Source: Ramlibacter algicola
Lineage (GTDB): Bacteria; Pseudomonadota; Gammaproteobacteria; Burkholderiales; Burkholderiaceae_C
Assembly (NCBI RefSeq): GCF_016641735.1
Contig: NZ_JAEDAO010000001.1
Location: 2,914,001 to 2,978,000 of the forward strand
DNA: 64,000 nucleotides
Reading direction: 5' to 3'
Part shown: one piece after another, positions 33,916-42,156 of the stretch
Position numbering within the stretch: the stretch's first letter is position 1
Layout: the number at the start of each line of letters is the position of its first letter
Program-made: the position numbers and the translations under genes
Notes under the pieces: generated by a model
What the model saw: only the letters and a program-made list of their open reading frames with translations
What the model was told of the DNA's origin: nothing
Databases searched by the model: none

Positions 33916-34884
33916 ATGCCCCACCCACCCGATTTCCTCGTCCGGCGCCTGCGCCTGCGGCACCTCGAGTTGCTGGTGGCGCTGGCCGAGGCCGGCACCA
34001 TGCGCGCCGCCGCGACGCGGCTGCACCTGAGCCAGCCAGCGTTGAGCAAGATGCTGGTGGAGGTCGAGGGCAGCTTCGGCACGCGCCTATTCGAGCGCAC
34101 GCCGCAGGGCGTGCTGGCGAACGCGCTGGGCCAGGCGGCGGTCTACCGCGCGCGCGTCATGCTCGGCGAGCTGGAACGCGGTCGCGAGGAGGTGGACGCC
34201 CTGCGTGCCGGCGCCAGTGGCGTGCTGCGGCTAGGCACTCTGTCGGTCACGGCGTCGGTGCCGCGTGCGATCGCGCACCTGCGGCACCAGGTGCCCGGCG
34301 CGCGCGTGCAGGTGCAGGAGGGGCGCGTGCGCGACCTCGTGCAGCGCCTGCTGGACGGCGAGCTCGACGCCGTGTTCGGCGCCATCACGCCGGAACTGCT
34401 CGCGAGCGACCTGCTGCCCCTGTTGCGGCCCGAACTGCTGCTGGCCGACGAACTGTGCGTGCTATGCGCCGACGGCCATCCCCTCGCCCGCCGCCGCAAG
34501 CTGGCGTGGGACGACCTGTCCGGCCTGGCATGGGTCGCGCCGCCCAAGGACACGCTGGTGCGGCAGGCGCTGATGACGGCCTTCCTGAACCAGGGATTGC
34601 CGCCGCCGGAGCCGGCCGTCGAAGTCCTCTCCTCCGTCACCGTCGGGAGCCTGTTGCGGCTGGACCTGCAGTTGCTCGGCGCGGCGCGGCTGGAACATGC
34701 GCAGGATGAAGTGGCGCGCGGCGGGATGCGCCGCCTGCCCGTCGCGCCCGCGGTGCCGCTGCCCTCGATCGGGCTGTACACGCGGCGGTCCGCGGGGGAA
34801 GCGCCGCCGCTGGTTCGAGGGCTGGCGGAGGCGCTGCGGAAGTTCGGGAAGCCGGCGCGGGGCGGCGACGCGTCGAAGAAATGA
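33916..34884 (+). CDS. LysR-family regulator, divergent from the CoA-transferase operon
   Basis: 322 residues. Helix-turn-helix LRLRHLELLVALAEAGTMRAAATRLHLSQPALSKMLVEVE, an effector domain beginning VLRLGTLSVTASVPRAIAHL, and the acidic pocket loop GELDAVFGAI. The start form (RRLRLRHLELLVAL) is that of the GbpR/CbbR-like subgroup. The stop overlaps the start of the YdeI gene (ATGA). It presumably controls the divergent CoA-transferase/DUF1254/Bug operon. Confidence 0.92.
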   Translation: MPHPPDFLVRRLRLRHLELLVALAEAGTMRAAATRLHLSQPALSKMLVEVEGSFGTRLFERTPQGVLANALGQAAVYRARVMLGELERGREEVDALRAGASGVLRLGTLSVTASVPRAIAHLRHQVPGARVQVQEGRVRDLVQRLLDGELDAVFGAITPELLASDLLPLLRPELLLADELCVLCADGHPLARRRKLAWDDLSGLAWVAPPKDTLVRQALMTAFLNQGLPPPEPAVEVLSSVTVGSLLRLDLQLLGAARLEHAQDEVARGGMRRLPVAPAVPLPSIGLYTRRSAGEAPPLVRGLAEALRKFGKPARGGDASKK

Positions 34885-35456
34885 CGACCCACCCGGATCC
34901 CCTTCGCTTCGCGACCGCCAGAGCGTTCGAGGCCTGGCTGCGCAAGAACCACGCATCGTCCGACGGCACCTGGCTGCTGATCGCGAAGGCGGGCGCGGAG
35001 CGGCCGACCGTCACGTACGCGCAAGCCGTCGACATCGCGCTTTGCTACGGCTGGATCGACGGGCAGAAGAAGGCGTTGGACGACCAGCACTGGCTGCAGC
35101 GTTTCACGCCCCGGCGCGCGCGCAGCCTGTGGTCGAAAGTCAATCGCGAGAAGGCCGAGGCCTTGGTCGCCTCGGACCGCATGCAGCCGAGCGGGCTGGC
35201 GGAGATCGAACGCGCCAAGGCAGACGGACGCTGGGACGCCGCTTACGACAGCGCGAGCACGGCCGCCGTGCCGCCTGACCTGCAAGCCGCTCTCGACGCC
35301 GCGCCGAAGGCGCGTAGGCTCTTCGCGCAGTTGGATGGCACGAATCGCTACGCCGTGCTGTGGCGCGTGCAGACGGCCAAGCGGCCGGAGACGCGGGCGA
35401 GACGGATCGGGACGCTGGTGGCAATGCTGGCGCGGGGCGAGAAGATTCACGGCTGA
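34881..35456 (+). CDS. YdeI/OmpD-associated family protein
   Basis: 191 residues of the YdhG/YdeI-type bacteriocin-protection/OmpD-associated family: FEAWLRKNHASSDGTWLLIAKAG, ALCYGWIDGQKKALDDQHWLQRFTPRRARSLWSKVNREKAEAL, and PKARRLFAQLDGTNRYAVLWRVQTAKRPETRARRI. These motifs are the family core. Role poorly defined (stress or peptide resistance in some reports). Translationally coupled to the LysR gene. Confidence 0.9.
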   Translation: MTTHPDPLRFATARAFEAWLRKNHASSDGTWLLIAKAGAERPTVTYAQAVDIALCYGWIDGQKKALDDQHWLQRFTPRRARSLWSKVNREKAEALVASDRMQPSGLAEIERAKADGRWDAAYDSASTAAVPPDLQAALDAAPKARRLFAQLDGTNRYAVLWRVQTAKRPETRARRIGTLVAMLARGEKIHG

Positions 35457-35549
35457 CGCCGTGCGGCGCCGGCCCGGCGCGGACCCCTCCGATGCATTTG
35501 TGGCAACATAGTCCCGCAAGCCGCGCTGCGGCATCCCGCCTCCGCATCG

Positions 35550-36365
35550 ATGCGGGCGGCACGCACCCCGATCGACGATTTGGCGACCCTCGGCTCCACC
35601 ACCTCTTCCCGCATGCCGCACCTCCTGCAAGGGCGGGGCGAAACGGCACTCGCGGGCGCGCTGCGGCGCGTGCCGCTGCTGGCCTTCGATTTCGACGGCA
35701 CCCTGGCGCCCATCGCGACGACGCCGGAGAAGGCCAGGGTCTCGCGCTCCGTGTCCGGCAAGCTCGCGCGCCTGTGCCGCCACCTGCCGGTCGCGGTCAT
35801 CAGCGGCCGGAGCCGCGCCGACGTCAGCGGCCGGCTGGACTTCCAGCCGCACTTCGTGGTGGGCAACCACGGCTGCGAGATGGAGGAGGACGCGCTCGCG
35901 ACCCACGGCCCCGAACTCGATGCGGCCCGCCAGCTGCTCGCATCACAAGCGCAGGCCCTGGCCGCGGCGGGCGTGAGCGTGGAGGACAAGGGGCTGTCGA
36001 TCGCCCTGCACTACCGGCTGGCACGCCGGCCCGAGCAGGCGCTCGCGACCATTCGCGGCGTGCTGCAGCCGCTGGAAGGCCGGTATCGCACCTTCGGCGG
36101 CAAGATGGTCGAGAACGTGGTCCTGCCCGACGCGCCGGACAAGAGCCGGGCCGTGCACCACCTGGTGGACGTGTGCGGCACCGACTGCGCGATCTTCGTC
36201 GGCGACGACGTCAACGACGAGCCCGTGTTCGCCTCCGCGCCGCCCCACTGGCTGACCATCCGCGTCGGCCGCGAGGATGCCAGTTCACGCGCCGCTTTCT
36301 TCGTCGACAGCACCGCCGAAGTGGCGCTGGTGCTGGACCGCATGCTGCTGCATCTCGGCGCCTGA
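35550..36365 (+). CDS. otsB: Trehalose-6-phosphate phosphatase
   Basis: 271 residues from ATG 35550, or 250 from ATG 35613. HAD phosphatase with LLAFDFDGTLAPIA (nucleophile Asp), AVISGRSRADV, GNHGCEME, ALHYRLA, the GGKMVENVVLP Lys segment, and GDDVNDEPVF (metal Asp). This motif set is diagnostic of OtsB. It converts trehalose-6-phosphate to trehalose for osmotic and desiccation protection. The partner otsA is not in the window; downstream is a convergent RDD gene. Confidence 0.92.
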   Translation: MRAARTPIDDLATLGSTTSSRMPHLLQGRGETALAGALRRVPLLAFDFDGTLAPIATTPEKARVSRSVSGKLARLCRHLPVAVISGRSRADVSGRLDFQPHFVVGNHGCEMEEDALATHGPELDAARQLLASQAQALAAAGVSVEDKGLSIALHYRLARRPEQALATIRGVLQPLEGRYRTFGGKMVENVVLPDAPDKSRAVHHLVDVCGTDCAIFVGDDVNDEPVFASAPPHWLTIRVGREDASSRAAFFVDSTAEVALVLDRMLLHLGA

Positions 36366-36382
36366 GCGCCTGCTGCTTCCCC

Positions 36383-36404
36383 GCGGCTCCCGCAAAGGAG
36401 CCGC
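36383..36404. terminator. Hairpin between convergent otsB and RDD genes
   Basis: Perfect eight-base stem gcggctcc/ggagccgc with loop cgcaaa, in the 47-base gap between two convergent stops. It lacks a T-run on either strand, so termination by this hairpin alone is uncertain; position is the main support. Confidence 0.45.
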
Positions 36405-36412
36405 ATCGCAAC

Positions 36413-36898
36413 TTAGAAGCGAGGCTCGGTCTGCTTGAAGGCCGGCTCGGACGGGAAGCGCACGCGCTCGTTGCCGGCGGGCCGGATCACGACCGTGCCC
36501 GCGATCTTGTCGTGCCAGGCTTGCTTCCTGCGGTCCAGCCCGGCCCAGAAGAAGCCGACGAACAACGGCAGCGCCGACACGATGTACGAGACATAGCGCA
36601 GCACGGCCTGGCCGGTCGTCATCGGATGGCCGGTGTCTGCGTCGACCACCCTGGCGGACATCGCGAGCTTGCCGGGCGTTGCGCCCTTCCACAGCCAGAA
36701 CGCGATGACGGCCACCGCGGGAAGCACGGCATTGATCACGACATCGAAGGGCCCCTGGAAGTAGCGGCCGTCCGGGGACGTCCACGTGCCGTAGACCGCC
36801 ATGGTCAATGGCGCGCAGATGATCACCTGCAGGATCAGGTCGATGATGGCGGCGACCGTGCGCGCCCAGAAGCCGACGTATTCCCACTCTTCATGCAT
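36413..36898 (-). CDS. RDD-family membrane protein
   Basis: 161 residues with three membrane segments: YVGFWARTVAAIIDLILQVIICAPL (Arg and Asp of the RDD name in helix 1), VINAVLPAVAVIAFWLWKGATPGKLAMSARVVD (the conserved GxTxGK motif) and YVSYIVSALPLFVGFFWAGLD. It ends with RRKQAWHDKIAGTVVI, another RDD hallmark. Function generally unknown; some members affect ion exchange. A strong GGAGGAGGGAG precedes ATG 36898. Confidence 0.9.
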   Translation of the reverse strand: MHEEWEYVGFWARTVAAIIDLILQVIICAPLTMAVYGTWTSPDGRYFQGPFDVVINAVLPAVAVIAFWLWKGATPGKLAMSARVVDADTGHPMTTGQAVLRYVSYIVSALPLFVGFFWAGLDRRKQAWHDKIAGTVVIRPAGNERVRFPSEPAFKQTEPRF

Positions 36899-37008
36899 GT
36901 GAGCTCCCTCCTCCGAGGCGAGCATTGTCCAACGGAGGCGCGGGTCCAATGACTCCGCGGGGACGACGGGGGCATCCGCTATCCTCGCGCCACTTTCCCG
37001 GAGCCGCC

Positions 37009-38832
37009 ATGAACCGCTTCCTGCTTTCCACCCTGCTGGCCGCCCTGCTCGCCAGCGGCGCGTTCGCCCAAACCCCCAAGCGCGCCGAGCGCGCGGACGA
37101 CCTGCCCCGCTTCAGCTATCCCGTGCAGGGCGAGCTGGAGGCCATCGTGCGCGACCCGCAGCGCTTTGCCGTCTTTGCCGCCCCCGTGCGCCGCGACATC
37201 GAGCAAACGCTGAAGGCCTACGACATTGCCGACGCGTCCAAGAAGCGCGAGCTGCTCGGCACGCTGCTGCGGCTGGACATGCTGGACGGCCGCTGGGACA
37301 ACGCGCTGAAGGTCGCCGACGAGATCCGCAAGCTGGAAGAAAAGCCGGCCGACAAGCTGGTCTCGTCCATGATCCCGCGTGCCGTCGTCGCGGCGGTGAA
37401 GAAGACCGGCAGCCTGCAATCGCCGCAGTTCCCGGCCGAACTGACGAAGGCGCTGTCCGGGCATCTGGCGGGCATGCCGTTCCTGGTCGTGCGCAACGAG
37501 GTGCAGGCGACCAAGGCCGCCCTGGAAACGACGGGCGAGACGCTGGCGCTGGGCCGCGTGCGCAACATGCTGCAGCCAGTGGCCAAGCAGACGGGCGCGC
37601 TGAGTTCGGACCTGGCGCCGGGCCTGGTTCGCGCGCGCTACACGCTGCAGTTCGTGCTGCCGCTCAAGCAGCCGCTGCTGCAGGCGTACACGACCTACCT
37701 GGCCGCCAACAAGGTCGACAAGCCCGACATCTGGGCGGCGCGTGACGTCACGCTGGTCGAGGGCCGGCCGTACGCGATCGTGCCGATGGTGGTCTGGGAC
37801 AGCGGCGTGGACATGCCCCTGTTCCCGGGCCGCCAGGTGCTGCAAGGCGGCAAGCCGGCGGTGATCGCCTTCGACAAGTACTACCAGCCGTCGGCGTCGC
37901 CGCTGGAGCCGCTGCCCGCGTCGACCCGGGCCCGCCTGGACCAGCTGCTGGCTTACAGCAAGGGCTTCTCGGACCTGCAGTCCGACATCGACAGCCCCGA
38001 GGCCAGCCAGGTGAAGAAGCTGCTGTCGGAACTGACGCAGGACCAGTACAAGTCCACGATCGAGGAACTGCGGCTGATGGGCAACTACGAGCACGGCACG
38101 CACGTCGCGGGCATCGCGATGGCGGGCAACCCGTACGCGCGCATCGCCAATGCCCGCATCGAGTTCGGCCACACGCTGCTGCCCGATCCCTGCCCCACGC
38201 CCGAACTGCAACAGCGCGCCGCCGACACCTTCGCGCAGTACGGCGCGTTCATCCGCGACGCCAAGGCGCGCGTGGTCAACATGAGCTGGGGCGGCGACCT
38301 GCGCTCGTACGAAGTGGAACTGGAGCAGTGCGGCATCGGCAAGGACCAGGCCGAACGCAAGGCCATCGCTCGCAAGTACTTCGACGTGCACTACGCCGCG
38401 CTGAAGAAGATGTTCCAGTCGCTGCCCGACGTGCTGTTCGTCACCGCGGCCGGCAACAGCGACAGCGACGCGACGTTCAACGACGACTACCCCGCCAGCA
38501 TGGGCCTGCCCAACATGGTGGCCGTGGGCGCCGTCGACAAGGCGGGCGACGAAGCCGCCTTCACCAGCTACGGCCCCACCGTGCTGCTGCACGCCAACGG
38601 CTACCAGGTGGAGAGCTACCTGCCGGGTGGCAAGCGCGTGGCGCTGTCCGGCACGTCGATGGCGTCGCCGCAGGTCGCGAACCTGGCCGCCAAGATCCTC
38701 GCGGTGAAGCCGGCGTTGAAGCCGACGGAAGTCGTCGAGATCATGCGCAAGACGGCGGACCGCAGCGAGGATGGCCGGCGGACGCTGGTGAACCCGAAGA
38801 AGGCGCTGGAGGCGGTGGGCTACGAGCCCTGA
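37009..38832 (+). CDS. Secreted S8 subtilase-family serine protease with long N-terminal domain
   Basis: 607 residues. Signal peptide MNRFLLSTLLAALLASGAFA. Residues about 25-255 form a helical N-terminal region without a recognised inhibitor-I9 pattern. The catalytic triad reads Asp264 (VVWDSGVDMP), His362 (EHGTHVAGIA) and Ser550 (SGTSMASPQVA), and VVNMSWGG plus TAAGNSDSD (oxyanion Asn) are in place. About 98 residues separate Asp and His, far more than the usual 30-40, giving a large insertion (SAYSKGFSDLQ... region). It is alone and convergent with a kinase gene. Periplasmic or secreted protease, target unknown. Confidence 0.92.
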   Translation: MNRFLLSTLLAALLASGAFAQTPKRAERADDLPRFSYPVQGELEAIVRDPQRFAVFAAPVRRDIEQTLKAYDIADASKKRELLGTLLRLDMLDGRWDNALKVADEIRKLEEKPADKLVSSMIPRAVVAAVKKTGSLQSPQFPAELTKALSGHLAGMPFLVVRNEVQATKAALETTGETLALGRVRNMLQPVAKQTGALSSDLAPGLVRARYTLQFVLPLKQPLLQAYTTYLAANKVDKPDIWAARDVTLVEGRPYAIVPMVVWDSGVDMPLFPGRQVLQGGKPAVIAFDKYYQPSASPLEPLPASTRARLDQLLAYSKGFSDLQSDIDSPEASQVKKLLSELTQDQYKSTIEELRLMGNYEHGTHVAGIAMAGNPYARIANARIEFGHTLLPDPCPTPELQQRAADTFAQYGAFIRDAKARVVNMSWGGDLRSYEVELEQCGIGKDQAERKAIARKYFDVHYAALKKMFQSLPDVLFVTAAGNSDSDATFNDDYPASMGLPNMVAVGAVDKAGDEAAFTSYGPTVLLHANGYQVESYLPGGKRVALSGTSMASPQVANLAAKILAVKPALKPTEVVEIMRKTADRSEDGRRTLVNPKKALEAVGYEP

Positions 38833-38862
38833 AACGGCAGCAGGAATTGCACGGGATGGTCG

Positions 38863-40035
38863 TCATCGATTCCCGTCGCCATGCGCCCGCCGATCCCTGC
38901 CCGCAGGCGGCACCCGCGGCAGCCTGACCAGGAAGCTCGTCGACTTGTCGTCCGAGGCCACCTCGATGCTTCCGCCGTGCGCCATGGCGATCTCCCGCGT
39001 GATGTACAGCCCCAGCCCCAGGCCGGACGACCCGGCCTTGCGCTCCCCCTCGCTGGCCGGCGCCTGGCGCAACGGAAGGAACAGCGTCTTCTGCGCATTC
39101 GCCGGGATCGGCGTTCCCTTGTTGGTGACGCTGAAGGTCACCTTGTCGCCTTCGCCGCGCACACGGACGATGATCGGCTCCGAGGCATCGCCATGCTGGG
39201 CGGCATTGGCCAGCAGGTTGGCGAGCATCTGCGAGATGCGGTCGCCGTCCCAGCGGCCATGCAGGTCCCCCGCGACGGAGAGATCGACGTGGCAGTCCGG
39301 GCGCAGCGTGGTCACCTCGCCGACGATGGACCTCGCGATCGCCTCCATGTCCGCCGGGGCGGGCGAGATGGGCAGCGTGACGCCGAAGGCGGTCTGCGTG
39401 AAGTCGAGGATGTCCTTGACCATCGACGTCATCCGCTCCGACGACGTCAGGATCCGCGCGACGGCCTTGGTCTGCGGGCCGTCGAGCGTGTCCGACTGCA
39501 GGAGGTACCGCGCGCTCATCTGGACGACGCCGATGGGCGTGCGCAGGTCGTGCCCGAGCACGCCCAGCAGGAGGTTGCGCGAGTCCTCGACCTTGCGCGC
39601 ATAGAGCGACGCCGACTCGTACAGCGCCTGGTCCATCGCTTCGCCGAAACGCGTCATCTCCTCCAGGTCGGAGCGGTCGGGCTGCTGCGGCCGGGCCACC
39701 CAGCGCCGGATCACCGAGGCGCGCAAGGCGCGGAACTCGGACACCAGGTGGTCGAAGGAAAAGCCCTGCTCGAAGCGTTGCGCGGCATGCTCGCGCGCGA
39801 TGCGGGTCAGGGCGGGGGCGTTGCCGGCCTGGTTGCCTTGCGCCTTGTCGTGCCTGGCCTCCGCCCCCTGCGCCTGCCGCATGTCCGCGGCGATGGCCAG
39901 CAGCAGCACCTTCGCGTGGTCGGCCAGTTCCTCGCGGGTGAAGTCGTGGGACGGCGGGACCCGCGTGCGGGCGAATTCCACCCACTCATCGACGATGGGG
40001 CCTAGCTGCTGTTCGGTGAAATCGGCAATCGTCAT
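38863..40035 (-). CDS. Soluble sensor histidine kinase with RsbRD-like N-terminal domain
   Basis: 390 residues, no membrane segment. The N-terminal 140 residues are all-helical (LGPIVDEWVEFARTR, VLLLAIAADMRQAQGAE, FDHLVSEFRALRASVIRRW) and resemble the RsbRD_N stress-sensing domain. HisKA with phospho-acceptor His162 in LGVLGHDLRTPIGVVQ; HATPase with MLANLLANAAQHG and GLGLGLYITREIAMAHGG. No response regulator is adjacent, so it is an orphan kinase. It is divergent from four tiny overlapping ORFs. Confidence 0.9.
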   Translation of the reverse strand: MTIADFTEQQLGPIVDEWVEFARTRVPPSHDFTREELADHAKVLLLAIAADMRQAQGAEARHDKAQGNQAGNAPALTRIAREHAAQRFEQGFSFDHLVSEFRALRASVIRRWVARPQQPDRSDLEEMTRFGEAMDQALYESASLYARKVEDSRNLLLGVLGHDLRTPIGVVQMSARYLLQSDTLDGPQTKAVARILTSSERMTSMVKDILDFTQTAFGVTLPISPAPADMEAIARSIVGEVTTLRPDCHVDLSVAGDLHGRWDGDRISQMLANLLANAAQHGDASEPIIVRVRGEGDKVTFSVTNKGTPIPANAQKTLFLPLRQAPASEGERKAGSSGLGLGLYITREIAMAHGGSIEVASDDKSTSFLVRLPRVPPAGRDRRAHGDGNR

Positions 40036-40185
40036 GCGCAGCTGCTCCAGCTCGACGGGAAAGGGGCATCTTGCACCACCGCGCCGCGCCGCGGACCGGT
40101 CGCGGCTCGCACAGGACAAAGAGTTGCATCTGCCGGCCGCGCGCGCCCGTCGCGACGCGCACGATGGGGCAACGAGGAACTGCCC

Positions 40186-40416
40186 ATGACACCGCACGCC
40201 TACACCCACTTCACGCTGCAAGCCGCCCCGCGCGCAGAGCACGAGACGCTGGACCAATGTGCCGGCCGAACGGGCGAACGACCTGGCGAGGGCCTGTGCA
40301 GCCTGCGGCAGCGGCTGCTGTCCGACGTCGGACAGACCAGCGGCCCGTCGCGATACGTGTCGCCATCGCGCGCGATCCGCCACGCGTGGGCCAGCTCGTC
40401 GTGGAGCGCAGCATGA
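40186..40416 (+). CDS. Small hypothetical protein 1 of a four-ORF chain
   Basis: 76 codons from ATG 40186, preceded by AACGAGGA. Composition is polar with no domain I recognise (HAYTHFTLQAAPRAEHETLDQC at the start). Support comes from the ribosome site and from its stop overlapping the next start (ATGA at 40413), as throughout this chain. It may be a leader that couples translation. Confidence 0.45.
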   Translation: MTPHAYTHFTLQAAPRAEHETLDQCAGRTGERPGEGLCSLRQRLLSDVGQTSGPSRYVSPSRAIRHAWASSSWSAA

Positions 40417-40613
40417 CCGCCCCCGAGACGATCACGGCCGTTCAGGACCGACTGCAGCGCGCCACGAAGGCCACCGCGATGCTCCAGCGCGCGGGCACGA
40501 GCGAGCAATACCTCGAGTCGTACTTCCTCGTGGAAGCCCTCGAACTCCAGCTGGCCCGCTTGCGGCTGGCCGCGCATCCGCGCCTGGACCCGGACGCAAG
40601 GGGCTCACCGTGA
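40413..40613 (+). CDS. Small hypothetical protein 2 of the chain
   Basis: 66 residues, strongly helical (TITAVQDRLQRATKATAMLQRAG, YFLVEALELQLARLRLAAHP). Looks like a small coiled-coil or helical-hairpin protein. Starts inside the previous stop (ATGA) and ends overlapping the next start (GTGA). Family not recognised. Confidence 0.6.
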   Translation: MTAPETITAVQDRLQRATKATAMLQRAGTSEQYLESYFLVEALELQLARLRLAAHPRLDPDARGSP

Positions 40614-40840
40614 ACAGGCAGTCGCCCTGGCTGCGCCTGGTGCGCACGAACGGCGGGGAGACCAGCCCGGCCGGCGAGCACGAACCGCCCCTAGCGAATC
40701 CGACGGGCGAAGAGCGCGCCGTCATGGCCGCGCACGGCATCCAGTTCGACGGCTGCGGGTTCCGCTTCGCCGGCTACCGCCACGAGCTGCTCGCCGACGC
40801 CGTCGACGAGGCACGGCTGTCCGGCCGGGGACGCGAATGA
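40610..40840 (+). CDS. Small hypothetical protein 3 of the chain
   Basis: 76 residues from GTG 40610 with AAGGGG upstream. Reads NRQSPWLRLVRTNGGE..., then EERAVMAAHGIQFDGCGFRFAGYRHELLADAVDEARLSG. The C-terminal 35 residues look folded, with Cys and aromatic residues. No family recognised. Coupled by 4-base overlaps on both sides. Confidence 0.6.
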   Translation: MNRQSPWLRLVRTNGGETSPAGEHEPPLANPTGEERAVMAAHGIQFDGCGFRFAGYRHELLADAVDEARLSGRGRE

Positions 40841-41052
40841 CACAGGATGCGCAACTGCGGCGCGACTGCCAGCAGGTGGTCGACCGACTGGTACCGCACG
40901 GGGCCGTGCAGATCCAGGTGGACCAGGGGTGGGTGGCGCTGCGCGGCGCCGTCACGCGCGCCGTCGACCGGTGGAAAGTGGAAGAAGCCGTGTCCCGTGT
41001 CGCCGGCGTCGTCGGCACGACGGCCCAGCTGCGCGTGCTGGCGACCCACTAG
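40837..41052 (+). CDS. Small BON-domain protein
   Basis: 71 residues, one BON (OsmY/nodulation) domain: LRRDCQQVVDRLVPHGAVQIQVDQGWVALRGAVTRAVDRWKVEEAVSRVAGVVGTTAQLRV, the usual alpha-beta-beta-alpha-beta order with the central Gly-x-Val-x-Leu-x-Gly strand. There is no signal peptide, so it is cytoplasmic, unlike OsmY. BON domains bind membranes or lipids. Last gene of the four-ORF chain (ATGA overlap). Confidence 0.78.
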   Translation: MTQDAQLRRDCQQVVDRLVPHGAVQIQVDQGWVALRGAVTRAVDRWKVEEAVSRVAGVVGTTAQLRVLATH

Positions 41053-41102
41053 CGGCCCCTGCCCCACGCCGAGCTGGGGCGGCGCTGGCGCCTTCCTGCG
41101 TC

Positions 41103-41369
41103 TCAGCGCAGGACGCGCGCGAAGATCACTCCAAGGGCAAACGCGGCAGCGACCGCGGTGAGCGGCTTGCCGAGCACGCGCTCGCGCAGGTCGTCGCCCC
41201 AACGGCCCCAACTCCCGCCTTCGCGGACCGGCGCAATGGCGAACGTGTTGATCCGCTCGCCGTCGGGCGCGCCATCCAGCGGCGCCACGCTGGCGACGGG
41301 AATGACGGCGACGGGCTCGTCGGCCTCGACTTCGGGCACGGGGATCGGCGTGGCGGGACTCGTCTGCAT
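41103..41369 (-). CDS. DUF883-like small C-tail-anchored protein
   Basis: 88 residues. The C-terminus LRERVLGKPLTAVAAAFALGVIFARVLR is the ending of DUF883/YqjD-type ribosome- or membrane-associated stress proteins, a single membrane helix at the very end. The N-terminal 60 residues are acidic and Pro-rich (TPIPVPEVEADEPVAVIPV) rather than the usual coiled coil, so it is an atypical member. Start at 41369 chosen from the Met before TSPATPIP. Confidence 0.65.
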   Translation of the reverse strand: MQTSPATPIPVPEVEADEPVAVIPVASVAPLDGAPDGERINTFAIAPVREGGSWGRWGDDLRERVLGKPLTAVAAAFALGVIFARVLR

Positions 41370-41578
41370 GGTGGTGGACCTCGGTTCGGGCCAGTCTATG
41401 CACGCCAGGCGAGGCGAGGTGTAGGCCGCGCGCCAACGCACGTCGCCGGGACGGCCGAGCAGCGCGGCGCGCCGTCGCAGCGGCGTCCTACCGTGATGCG
41501 TCCCCACACCCGACACGCACTGCTCGCAGGCGGACCAAGATGACGACAGGCCGATCACCGGCCGATGAAGGAGACACC

Positions 41579-41746
41579 ATGCCCCAATCGACCAAGGACT
41601 CCAAGGGCGGCAAGACGCACGCCGGCAAGAGCAAGGACCGCTCCAGCGGTGCCGTGTCCGACAAGGCCGTCGCCAAGAAGGCCTCGCGTTCGAAGGGCCC
41701 CACGGGCCCGAACAAGCACGGCGAGAAGAAGAGCACGCCGCACTGA
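41579..41746 (+). CDS. Lysine-rich small basic protein
   Basis: 55 residues, about a quarter Lys (KDSKGGKTHAGKSKDRSS..., AVAKKASRSKGPTGPNKHGEKK). No fold is expected; it could bind nucleic acid or be a stress-related disordered protein. AAGGAG six bases before ATG 41579 strongly supports translation. The in-frame ATG at 41540 has no ribosome site. Confidence 0.7.
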   Translation: MPQSTKDSKGGKTHAGKSKDRSSGAVSDKAVAKKASRSKGPTGPNKHGEKKSTPH

Positions 41747-41804
41747 CGGAAGAGTCGGTGCCGTCCTACACCCGCGTCTGTTGAGCTGTGGGACTCTCGC
41801 CGCC

Positions 41805-42023
41805 ATGACCTGGCGGAACCCCCAACTTGCCGACGCGGCACTCCAATGGCGCATTGCCCAGAACGCGGTCGCGCGTGCGAAGCACACGTTCCGCGTGAGT
41901 GATGAAGAGCGGTGCACGCCGCCCACCCGGCCGGGTGCGACGGATGTGACCGCGCTGGAACGGCGCGCGACGCAGGCGCTGGCCGAGTGCCTGCGCATCG
42001 CGCGTCAAGCCGACCGCGCGTAG
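41805..42023 (+). CDS. Small hypothetical helical protein
   Basis: 72 residues, rich in Ala and Arg, mostly helical (NPQLADAALQWRIAQNAVARAKHTF; ALERRATQALAECLRIARQ). No family recognised and no clear Shine-Dalgarno. Lies between the Lys-rich ORF and the PHB depolymerase. Moderate to low confidence. Confidence 0.5.
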   Translation: MTWRNPQLADAALQWRIAQNAVARAKHTFRVSDEERCTPPTRPGATDVTALERRATQALAECLRIARQADRA

Positions 42024-42156
42024 CCGCGCGCGCCAAGCCGGGCCGATTGCGCGCCCGAAGGTCGCGGTTTTTCAGCAGGCCTGCCAGCGGGCGCGTCCTA
42101 CAAAGGGCAATGGCTGCTTGCCTAGAGGATGGGCTTGTCTCGAAGGAGCCAACGCG

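Noticed and set aside
36383..36404. Strong intrinsic terminator between otsB and the RDD gene
   Set aside because: The stem is perfect but there is no T-run on either strand; listed only as a weak candidate.
35360..36952. 530-codon plus-strand frame over otsB and the RDD gene
   Set aside because: It runs through otsB in another phase and antisense to RDD, without recognisable domains.
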